Assembly (NCBI GenBank): GCA_035493475.1
Contig: DATJIF010000199.1
Span: forward strand, 1-64,000
Length of the DNA: 64,000 nucleotides
Source: Actinospica sp035493475
GTDB lineage: Bacteria > Actinomycetota > Actinomycetes > Streptomycetales > Catenulisporaceae
Direction: 5' to 3'
The translations under genes and the position numbers were made by a program. Shown in pieces: positions 25,771 through 33,144 of the stretch (positions within the stretch are counted from its first letter, which is position 1; the number at the start of each line of letters is the position of its first letter). The notes under the pieces were generated by a model. The model was given only the letters and a program-made list of their open reading frames with translations, did no database searches and was not told the origin of the DNA.

Positions 25771-26532
25771 TCAGTGGTCGCCGGTCGGTTCGGAACCGAA
25801 GACGCGGCGGGTGATCTCGCGCCGGTAGTCGTCGAGGGTCTTGTCCAGGTGCACGCCGGTCGCCTCGGCCGCGGCGTCCGGGTCGCCGTCGCGGATGGCC
25901 TCGTAGATCGCCGCGTGTTCGGCCACCGCGTCCCTGGCGTGGTCGCCGAGCGCGCCGTGCATCCCGATGGTGCTGGCCTGCCGTTGCAGCCGCCGCGCCT
26001 CGCGGACGGCGGCGACCAGGAAGGGGTTGTGCGAGGCCTCGGCGACACCGAGGTGGAACGCGTCGTCGCCCTGGTCGAACAGTTCGTCCTGCCCGGTCTC
26101 GTGCCCCTCCCGGCACTGCCGGACCGCGCTGTCGATCGTGCGCAGTTCCGCCGGGGTGGCGCGGGTCGCGGCCAGCCGGCTGGCGGCCGTCTCCTGCACC
26201 TTGCGGAACTCGAAGAGCATGAAGATCTGGTCGAGGTCCGTGGGCATGAAGAAGCCGCCCCAGCGGGCGGCGCCGAGCATGCCCGCGTCGTCCGCGACGT
26301 AGAGCCCGCGTCCCCGGTGGGCGCGGACCCGGCCGAGCGCGGAGAGGATCTTCACCGCCTCGCGCACCACGGTGCGGCTGGTGCCGAGCCGGGCGGCCAG
26401 CTCGTTCTCGGTCGGCATCCGGTCCCCGGGCCGCAGCCGCGACTCGGCGATGAGCCTGAGGATCCGCTCCGACACGACCTCGTAGCCGGGCCGGTAGGCG
26501 ACCTCGTCCACATCTCCCACTCGACGAAGCAT
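25771..26532 (-). CDS. FadR-subfamily GntR transcriptional regulator
   Basis: The 253-aa product has an N-terminal winged helix (about 15-80: RLRPGDRMPTENELAARLGTSRTVVREAVKIL) and a C-terminal all-helical FCD ligand domain. The metal/ligand-binding residues are in the usual pattern (Asp in DDAFHLGVA, His in HAAIYEAIRDGD). FadR-type members near sugar-acid genes usually bind the pathway's aldonate. The gene is the first of FadR-ADH-SDR-AKR and is divergent from the importer operon, so it likely controls both through the 155-bp region between. Confidence 0.88.
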   Translation of the reverse strand: MLRRVGDVDEVAYRPGYEVVSERILRLIAESRLRPGDRMPTENELAARLGTSRTVVREAVKILSALGRVRAHRGRGLYVADDAGMLGAARWGGFFMPTDLDQIFMLFEFRKVQETAASRLAATRATPAELRTIDSAVRQCREGHETGQDELFDQGDDAFHLGVAEASHNPFLVAAVREARRLQRQASTIGMHGALGDHARDAVAEHAAIYEAIRDGDPDAAAEATGVHLDKTLDDYRREITRRVFGSEPTGDH

Positions 26533-26566
26533 ACTCTTCAGCCACAGCCGTCGCTAGATGAGTATG
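26530..26566. promoter_or_regulatory. Candidate FadR-type operator, inverted repeat CATACTC...GAGTATG
   Basis: CATACTC (26530-26536) and GAGTATG (26560-26566) are exact inverted repeats 23 bases apart. They overlap the start of the FadR gene and lie upstream of the importer promoter. The right half continues as AGT-ATG-ACT, itself a small palindrome. A/T-rich sequence of this kind is rare in the window. Confidence 0.45.
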
Positions 26567-26597
26567 ACTTAATTGAAGAATTTGCCCGCCTACACCC

Positions 26598-26627
26598 TTG
26601 ACGCGAGGGCGGTACCTCGGCTCTCAT
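26598..26627 (+). promoter_or_regulatory. Candidate promoter of the fucose-type importer operon
   Basis: TTGACG (26598-26603) and TCTCAT (26622-26627) are spaced by 18 bases. The leader to the GGAGG ribosome site before 26688 is about 45 bases. Confidence 0.45.
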
Positions 26628-26687
26628 GTCACAGCGAGGGAAAATAAGTAAGACACATCCCGCACCACAACGTAGTGGAGGATCGTC

Positions 26688-28064
26688 ATGAGACATACAT
26701 CCCGAGCAGCCGGCGCGAACAGAGCGGGCCTGAGCCGCGGCCGCACCCGTGCCGGGCTCGCCGCCGCCGTCGCCACGCTGACCCTCGGTGCGGTCACCGC
26801 GTGCGGCGGCGGCACGGGCACCGCCTCGGGCGCGCACGGCAGCTTCTCACCGGTGGCCCAGACCGGCGGCGCGCTGACAGTGTGGGTGGACTCGACCCGG
26901 CTGGCCGCCGCGAAGCTGTACCAGCAGGAGAACCCGCAGGTGAAGATGAACATCGTCACCTACGACGGCGACGCCAACGGCTCCAACTACCTGCAGACCA
27001 AGGTGAGCCTGTTCAACCGGACCGGCAACGGCTGGCCGGACGTGGTCTTCAGCTCGCAGAACAACGAGACCTCCTGGGCGGTGCAAGACGGCTTCACCGC
27101 GCCGCTGAACAAGGGCCTGATCCCGCAGTCCACGCTCGACCAGTGGGCCACCGGCGCCAACGCGCCGTGCACCGTCGACGGCACGCTCTACTGCCTGCGC
27201 AACGACCTCTCCCAGACCGTGCTCTGGTACAACGCGCCCCTGATGAAGCAGTGGGGCTACCAGGTCCCGACCACCTGGGAGCAGTACGAGGCCCTCGGCA
27301 AGCAGGTCGCCGCGCAGCACCCCGGCTACCTGGTCGGCGACGCGGGTGACACGTTCACGCCCGAGGTCTTCATGTGGGCCGGCAAGTGCGGCGCCAACCA
27401 GATCACCGGGCCCAAGGCCGTGACGGTGAACACCACCAGCGCCAACTGCACGCGGATGGCCTCGCTGCTCGACACCCTGATCGCCGACAAGACCGTGTCC
27501 ACCAGCAGCGTGTTCAGCGCCGACTTCGACAAGAACGACGCCAGCAGGATCCTGATGCTGCCCGGGCCGTCCTGGTACGGCGGCGCGCTGTTCCAGGGCA
27601 CGTTCAAGACCCCGGCGAAGACGGTCGCGGTCGCCCCGATGCCGCAGTGGTCCGCCGACTCGACCCCGTCGGTCGGCAACGTGGGCGGCGGCACCTGGCT
27701 GCTGTCCGCGCACAGTGCGAACCTCAAGGCCGCGACGGCGTTCCTGACCTGGGTCACCACCGCCGACGACTACCAGGGCAAGCTCGCCCCCGGATACCCG
27801 GCCTACGCCCCGGCGGCCAAGACCTGGCTGGCGGCCCAGGCGGGCTCCGGCTACTACGCGAACGACATCACCACCCCGCTGCAGAACGCGGCCGGCCAGG
27901 TCTGGTCGGGCTGGGGCTACGGCCAGTTCAGCCAGGAGGCGATCTGGGCGTCCACCGTCACGCCGGGGGTCACCGCGGGCAAGACCATCGTCTCGCTGCT
28001 GCCCGCCTGGCAGACCGCGATCGGCAACTACGCGCGGTCCGACGGATACCAGGTCAGCCAGTGA
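26688..28064 (+). CDS. ABC sugar-binding lipoprotein
   Basis: The 458-aa product has a long basic N-terminus and a lipobox VTACGGG, so it is a lipid-anchored family-1 solute-binding protein of usual size. ATG 26688 follows GGAGG. It is the first gene of a six-gene operon with overlapping junctions and probably binds the sugar that this operon degrades, by context L-fucose or a fucosylated or related oligosaccharide. No ATPase gene accompanies it. Confidence 0.87.
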   Translation: MRHTSRAAGANRAGLSRGRTRAGLAAAVATLTLGAVTACGGGTGTASGAHGSFSPVAQTGGALTVWVDSTRLAAAKLYQQENPQVKMNIVTYDGDANGSNYLQTKVSLFNRTGNGWPDVVFSSQNNETSWAVQDGFTAPLNKGLIPQSTLDQWATGANAPCTVDGTLYCLRNDLSQTVLWYNAPLMKQWGYQVPTTWEQYEALGKQVAAQHPGYLVGDAGDTFTPEVFMWAGKCGANQITGPKAVTVNTTSANCTRMASLLDTLIADKTVSTSSVFSADFDKNDASRILMLPGPSWYGGALFQGTFKTPAKTVAVAPMPQWSADSTPSVGNVGGGTWLLSAHSANLKAATAFLTWVTTADDYQGKLAPGYPAYAPAAKTWLAAQAGSGYYANDITTPLQNAAGQVWSGWGYGQFSQEAIWASTVTPGVTAGKTIVSLLPAWQTAIGNYARSDGYQVSQ

Positions 28065-28972
28065 GCACGGTCGCGAACACGGTCGGGTCGGAGCGCGCCG
28101 CACGGCGCAGGCTCCGGCCCGTCCGGGCCGGGCACGGCTTCGTCGCCGCGTACGTGGTGCTGCTGATCGCCTTCGGCGTCGTGCCCACGGTGTACGCGAT
28201 CTACTTCGCCTTCACGAACGCGGGCAACACCTTCTCCGGCCTGTCCAACTTCACCGACGCGGCCGACGACTTCCGCTTCCTGCCGGCCGTCGAGCACGTG
28301 GGGCTCTACCTCGTGTTCTGGCTCGCCTCGCTCGTCGTCTTCGTGGTCGGGCTCGCGCTGCTGCTGCACCGGCTCGCGGCCCGCGGCGTCAGCAGGGCGC
28401 TGCGGTTCCTCTACTACGTCCCCGGCGCGCTGGCCGGCGCGGCGAGCGTGATGGTGTGGCTGTTCATGCTCGACCCGACCGTCAGCCCGGTCGGATTCCT
28501 GCTGCGCGCCCTCGGTTTCTCGACGTTCAACGACGTCGTCGCCCCGGGCAACCTGCCGGTGCTGTTCACGCTCATGGCGTTCTGGACCGGCGCGGGCGGC
28601 TGGATCGTGGTGATGTACGGCGCCCTGAACAACATCCCGACCGAAGTCCTCGAAGCCGCGCGCATCGACGGGGCGAACGCCTGGCAGACGGCGCGCCGCA
28701 TCCAGATCCCGCTGCTGCGCAAATGGATCGTCTACATGGTCATCCTGGCCTTCGCGGGCGGCACGCAGCTGTTCGTCGAACCGCAACTGCTCTCGCAGGC
28801 GAGCGTGGGAGTGGCCGGCCGGGACTACTCGCTCAACCAGCTCTCCTACGACTTCGCCTTCCAGACCAACAATGTGAACGCCGCGGCCGCCATCTCGGTC
28901 GAACTGCTTCTGGTCGGGCTCATCGTCGCCACGGTGTTCGTCGCCAGATCGGGGTTCTTCGATGCCGACTGA
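28061..28972 (+). CDS. ABC sugar permease (MalF/UgpA type)
   Basis: The 303-aa product starts at GTG 28061 overlapping TGA (GTGA). Six predicted membrane helices and the EAA loop (EAARIDGANAWQTARRIQIP) mark it as the MalF-like subunit of an ABC importer. It works with the preceding binding protein and the following permease. The last 11 bases overlap the next gene. Confidence 0.87.
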   Translation: MSTVANTVGSERAARRRLRPVRAGHGFVAAYVVLLIAFGVVPTVYAIYFAFTNAGNTFSGLSNFTDAADDFRFLPAVEHVGLYLVFWLASLVVFVVGLALLLHRLAARGVSRALRFLYYVPGALAGAASVMVWLFMLDPTVSPVGFLLRALGFSTFNDVVAPGNLPVLFTLMAFWTGAGGWIVVMYGALNNIPTEVLEAARIDGANAWQTARRIQIPLLRKWIVYMVILAFAGGTQLFVEPQLLSQASVGVAGRDYSLNQLSYDFAFQTNNVNAAAAISVELLLVGLIVATVFVARSGFFDAD

Positions 28973-29846
28973 CTTCCGCCGAAGCCGTCGCACCGGGCGC
29001 GACCCGCTGGCAGCCGTGGTGCTGCTGCTGTTCGTGGTCTTCTTCGTCCTGCCGGTGCTCTGGCTGCTGCTGGCCGCGACGAAGACCGACGACCAGCTCG
29101 TGCACACCAACCCGCTCTCCTTCGGTTCCTGGCACGCGCTGCGCGGCAACTGGGACGCGCTGACGGGCTACCAGGGCGACACGATCTTCCTGTGGCTGCG
29201 CAACTCCGCGGTCTACGCGTTCATCGCGCTGGCCATCACCCTCGTGGTGGCGGTCCCGGCCGGATACGCACTGGCGCTGACCGACTTCCCCGGTCGGCAC
29301 ACACTGCTCATCGCGACGCTCGTGGTCATGCTGATGCCCAGCGCCACGCTGGTCGTGCCGCTGTTCCTGGAGATGAACGCGGTGCACCTGATCGGCTCGA
29401 TGTGGTCGGTCATCCTGCCCTACGCGTTCTACCCGTTCGGCGTGTACCTGGCCTACATCTACTTCAGCACCGCGATCCCCCGGTCGCTGCTGGAAGCGGC
29501 GCGGCTGGACGGCTGCTCGGAGTTCGGCACCTTCCGCCGCATCGCGCTGCCGCTGGCGACCCCTGTCGTCGCGCTGGTCGGGTTCTTCAGCTTCGTCGCG
29601 AACTGGACGAACTACTTCCTGCCGTACGTGCTGCTGCCGCAGAGCAACCAGTTCCCCGTGCAGGTCGGCCTCGGCACGCTGCTCGACGACGTGCCCCAGT
29701 TCAACCCGACCGTGGGATCACTCGCCGTCGAACGCCCGGAACTCGCCCTGGCCACCCTGCTGGCGATCACGCCGGTGCTGGTCGTCTTCCTCTTCTCCCA
29801 GCGCTTCCTGGTCGCCGGCATGCTCGCCGGCGCCACCAAGGACTGA
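28962..29846 (+). CDS. ABC sugar permease (MalG/UgpE type)
   Basis: The 294-aa product overlaps the previous gene by 11 bases. Six membrane helices and the EAA loop (LEAARLDGCSEFGTFRRIALP) are present, and the C-terminus LVAGMLAGATKD is typical of MalG-like permeases. It completes the importer apart from the ATPase, which is probably a shared protein encoded elsewhere. Confidence 0.88.
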   Translation: MPTDFRRSRRTGRDPLAAVVLLLFVVFFVLPVLWLLLAATKTDDQLVHTNPLSFGSWHALRGNWDALTGYQGDTIFLWLRNSAVYAFIALAITLVVAVPAGYALALTDFPGRHTLLIATLVVMLMPSATLVVPLFLEMNAVHLIGSMWSVILPYAFYPFGVYLAYIYFSTAIPRSLLEAARLDGCSEFGTFRRIALPLATPVVALVGFFSFVANWTNYFLPYVLLPQSNQFPVQVGLGTLLDDVPQFNPTVGSLAVERPELALATLLAITPVLVVFLFSQRFLVAGMLAGATKD

Positions 29847-29860
29847 ACGGAGCCCCCCAC

Positions 29861-31792
29861 GTGGAACCTGTCATCCCGGCCTCGGTGCCGCTGCTCGAAC
29901 CGCCCGGCTGGGCGCTCGCCCAGCGGGAACTGTTCGACCTGCTCGACGACGCCTGGCGGCGCTTCGCCCACGCCTTCACCGGGCCGGACGGACGCCTGAA
30001 GTACAACGGAGTCCTCTCCACCCGCGACGGCGTCGACGACTTCTACGAGGTCTTCTTCAACTGGCCCCAGCTCTACCTGCTCGGCGGCGCCGACGACCTG
30101 CTGGCCGAGGCCGAGAAGCACTGGGAGGGCGTGACCGGGCAGCTCACCGAACTGGGCATGCTCCAGGACGAGTACGAGCGCGGATACGACTGGTTCCACC
30201 AGGGCGAGAGCCTGCTGCTGCTCTACTTCCTGTGCATGGCCGCCCCCGAGCGGTGGCGGGAGCGGGCGCTGCGGTTCGCGGAGCTCTACGTCGACCCCGC
30301 CAAGGGCAACTACGACCCCGGGCACCGCATCATCACCCGCCCGCACAACGGCAGCGACCCGGACCGCGCTGGCCTGTCCGAGACCGGGTACTACCCGTGG
30401 CTGCCGCAGGAAGCCCGGATGTACGGCTTCCCGATCAACTGGATCCTCCGAGACGGCGAGACTCCCCCGCTGGAGGCCGATCCGCGGCTCGGCGAGCAGA
30501 TGCGCGTGCGCATGGGCCAGGGCGACACGGCGGTCAACCTCGCCGCGGCCGGCCTCGTCCTCAATGCCCTGATCATCTCGGGCGAGGACCGCTACCGGGA
30601 CTGGATCGCCGAGTACGTCGGCGCCTGGCGCGAGCGTGCCGAGGCCTTCGCCGGGATCCTGCCGGACAACGTCTCCCCGGACGGCGAGGTCGGCGGGCTG
30701 CACGAGGGACGTCCGTACGGCGGCCACTACGGCTGGTCCTGGCCGCACGGCTGGCACAGCGTCGGGCACGCCGCCGCCGTCGGCGCGCTCGCCGCGGCCA
30801 CCGCGACCGGCGACGACTCCTACCTCGACCTGGTCCGGCCGACCCTCGACGAGATCATCGCGCGCGGCAAGACGATGCCGTTCACCGAGGCCGACTCCAG
30901 CCTGCAGTCCAAGTGGGTCGTGCAGTTGCGCGACGATGTGCACACCCCGACGCTGCACGTCCCCTTCCGCCGCGACGACAACGGCTGGTTCGACTACAAC
31001 CCGATGACGCTGCCCGTGCCGATCGCCCTGTGGCACCACAGCGACAGCGAAGCCGACCGCGAGCGGCTCGAACGACTGCGCGAGTCCGCCGGAATCGACT
31101 GGCGCACGCTGCGGCCGTTCCGCAGCAAGGAGGAGGCGCACCACGAAGAGGCCTGGTTCGCCTACCTCGCCGGCGACGACCCGGAGTATCCCGAGCGCAT
31201 CCTCGCCACCGCGCAGGCCCAGGTGCGTCACCGGCTGGCCCGAATAGAGCTCTACCGGGACCGCGACGTCGACGAGGCCGACATCCACCTGTGGCAGCAG
31301 TCGAACCCCGTGGCCACCGAGGCACTCGTCCAGCTGACCTGGGGCGGACCGCAGGTGCTCTACAACGGCGGACTCCAGCAGGCGCGGGTGCGCTACTTCG
31401 ACGCCGACACCCGCCGACCCGGCCTGCCGCCGTCGGTCGCGGCACTGGTCTCCAGCATCGACCCGCAGGCCACGGTCGTCGAACTCGTCAACCTCGACCC
31501 GAACGAAGCCCACACCCTGATCGTCCAGGCGGGCGCCTTCGGCGAGCACACGATCCGCAGCGTCCGACACACCCTCAGCCGCGACGACTCGTGGATCGGC
31601 GACCTCTACGACTACGGGCACCGCGAGCCGCAGCAGGAGACCTCCGAGCCGATCGCGGTCGACGGACCCTGGCTGCGCGTGCACCTGCCCCGCTCCACGC
31701 GCATTCGGCTCACGCTGGAGCTCGAACTGCGCACCCGCCCCGCGTCGTACCGCTCCCCCTTCGACGACGAGTCCACCGAAGGCGCGGCGTGA
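29861..31792 (+). CDS. Unrecognised 643-aa protein, (alpha/alpha)-toroid-like, in sugar-degradation operon
   Basis: I do not recognise this family. The product starts at GTG 29861 with GGAG nine bases upstream, and has no signal peptide. Residues about 20-430 look all-helical with repeated aromatic and His/Asp/Glu-rich turns (FYEVFFNWPQLYLLGG, DWFHQGESLLL, GGHYGWSWPHGWHSVGHA), as in (alpha/alpha) toroid glycosidases and lyases. The last 150 residues look like beta-sandwich. Position between importer and lactonase suggests a cytoplasmic enzyme releasing the sugar from an imported glycoside, for example an alpha-L-fucosidase or rhamnosidase-like activity. That is conjecture. Codon use is like that of its neighbours. 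Confidence 0.6.
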   Translation: MEPVIPASVPLLEPPGWALAQRELFDLLDDAWRRFAHAFTGPDGRLKYNGVLSTRDGVDDFYEVFFNWPQLYLLGGADDLLAEAEKHWEGVTGQLTELGMLQDEYERGYDWFHQGESLLLLYFLCMAAPERWRERALRFAELYVDPAKGNYDPGHRIITRPHNGSDPDRAGLSETGYYPWLPQEARMYGFPINWILRDGETPPLEADPRLGEQMRVRMGQGDTAVNLAAAGLVLNALIISGEDRYRDWIAEYVGAWRERAEAFAGILPDNVSPDGEVGGLHEGRPYGGHYGWSWPHGWHSVGHAAAVGALAAATATGDDSYLDLVRPTLDEIIARGKTMPFTEADSSLQSKWVVQLRDDVHTPTLHVPFRRDDNGWFDYNPMTLPVPIALWHHSDSEADRERLERLRESAGIDWRTLRPFRSKEEAHHEEAWFAYLAGDDPEYPERILATAQAQVRHRLARIELYRDRDVDEADIHLWQQSNPVATEALVQLTWGGPQVLYNGGLQQARVRYFDADTRRPGLPPSVAALVSSIDPQATVVELVNLDPNEAHTLIVQAGAFGEHTIRSVRHTLSRDDSWIGDLYDYGHREPQQETSEPIAVDGPWLRVHLPRSTRIRLTLELELRTRPASYRSPFDDESTEGAA

Positions 31793-32658
31793 CCGGCGGC
31801 GAAGAGGCCTCGATCCTCGACTGCCACGTCCACCTCTGGGATCCCAACCGCTTGACCTACGCGTGGCTGGACGAGGCGCCCCCGCTCAACCGGGCCTTCA
31901 CCGCCGATGTGTTCACCGCCGTCCGACCCGCGTCCGTCGAAGCGATCTTCATGGAGGCCGGCCGGGACGAGCGGCAGGCCGTGGACGAGATCGCGTGGGT
32001 CAAGGAACAGGCCGAGCGGCACCCGTGGATCCGCGGAGCCGTCGCGCACGTGCCGCTCGAACGCCCCGCCGAGGCCGTCGAACTGATCGCCCGTCACGCC
32101 GCGGACCCGTTCATCGCGGGCGTCCGGCGCAACGTGCAGGACGAGGCCGCCGGATTCACCGAGGACGCGGGCTTCCGGGACGGTGTGCGACTGCTCGGCG
32201 ACGCCGGCCTGCCGTTCGACGCGTGCGTGCGGCGGCATCAGATCCCCGAGATCACCCGGCTCGCCGCCGCGTGCCCGCACACGACGATCGTCCTCGACCA
32301 CCTCGGCAAGCCGCGCGGCGACTCGAGGGACGCATGGTCGCGGGACCTGCGGGAGCTCGCGAAGCACGAGAACGTCGTGTGCAAACTCTCCGGCCTCGCC
32401 ACCGAACTCGGCGCGGGCACCCCCGATTCGTTCACGCTCGAACTGCTGCGCGAAGCCCTCGACGTCTTCGGCCCCGACCGCTGCCTCTACGCGAGCGACT
32501 GGCCGGTCATGACCCTCGCCACCCGATACGGCGGCTGGCTCGACCTCGTCCGCGAGGCACTGCGCGGACTGCCCTGGTCGGCCGATGTGGCCGTGCTGCG
32601 CGACAACGCCCGGCGCGTCTACCGGCTCGACCGCCCGACCGGAAAGGAACCGCGATGA
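31789..32658 (+). CDS. Amidohydrolase-2 family, L-fuconolactonase-like lactonase
   Basis: The 289-aa TIM-barrel product starts at GTG 31789 (GTGA overlap). The N-terminal metal motif is DCHVHLWDP, with a further His in VLDHLGKP and the final Asp in YASDWPVMT. This is the pattern of the amidohydrolase-2 group that includes L-fuconolactonase, L-rhamnono-lactonase and 4-sulfomuconolactonase. It would hydrolyse the lactone made by the sugar dehydrogenase to the aldonate. The next gene encodes a mutarotase, a pairing typical of non-phosphorylative L-fucose/L-rhamnose pathways. Confidence 0.82.
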   Translation: MTGGEEASILDCHVHLWDPNRLTYAWLDEAPPLNRAFTADVFTAVRPASVEAIFMEAGRDERQAVDEIAWVKEQAERHPWIRGAVAHVPLERPAEAVELIARHAADPFIAGVRRNVQDEAAGFTEDAGFRDGVRLLGDAGLPFDACVRRHQIPEITRLAAACPHTTIVLDHLGKPRGDSRDAWSRDLRELAKHENVVCKLSGLATELGAGTPDSFTLELLREALDVFGPDRCLYASDWPVMTLATRYGGWLDLVREALRGLPWSADVAVLRDNARRVYRLDRPTGKEPR

Positions 32659-32993
32659 AACGGATCGCCCAGACCACCCGGCTGCGCCCGGAACGCCGCG
32701 AGGAGTACCTCGCGCTGCACCGCGCCGTCTGGCGGGACGTCGAGGCCGCGCTGCGGGCCGCGCACATCCGCAACTACAGCATCTTCCTGCACGGCGACAC
32801 CCTCTTCGCCTACTACGAGTACCACGGCGACGACTGGGCCGCGGACCTCGAGTCGATCAAGGCCGATCCCGAGACACAGCGCTGGTGGACCTTCACCGAC
32901 CCCTGCCAGGAACCGTGGCCGGACGCCGAGGACGGCGGCATCTGGTGCGACATCCCTGAGATCTGGCACCTGGAGGACTCACCGCGGTCCTGA
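32655..32993 (+). CDS. L-fucose/L-rhamnose mutarotase
   Basis: The 112-aa protein of the RhaM/FucM (DUF718) fold starts at ATG 32655, overlapping TGA. Family signs are LRPERREEYLALHRAVWRDV with the catalytic His, RNYSIFLHGDTLFAYYEY, and the WW pair in TQRWWTFTDPCQEPW. It interconverts alpha and beta anomers of a 6-deoxy sugar so that the dehydrogenase gets the right form. Last gene of the operon; a hairpin terminator follows. Confidence 0.9.
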   Translation: MKRIAQTTRLRPERREEYLALHRAVWRDVEAALRAAHIRNYSIFLHGDTLFAYYEYHGDDWAADLESIKADPETQRWWTFTDPCQEPWPDAEDGGIWCDIPEIWHLEDSPRS

Positions 32994-33035
32994 GCCGCCT
33001 CCCGCCACCACACACCCCACACACATAGACGCCGC

Positions 33036-33059
33036 CGGGCGAGCTGACCGGCTCGCCCG
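33036..33059 (+). terminator. Hairpin terminator after the mutarotase gene
   Basis: A 9-bp perfect stem (CGGGCGAGC with its complement) with a 6-base loop lies 43 bases after the operon's last stop and before the sigma-factor gene. Confidence 0.6.
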
Positions 33060-33144
33060 TGCCGCGATAAGTGATATGACCGAGGCCGCGGCCGGGTCTC
33101 CTAGGTGTACGGATACTCGTCGGATCCTCGAAGGCGGAGACCTC

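Noticed and set aside
33076..33144. Earlier in-frame ATG for the sigma-factor fusion
   Set aside because: No ribosome site, and the extra 23 residues do not resemble sigma region 1 or 2; ATG 33145 has GGAG.
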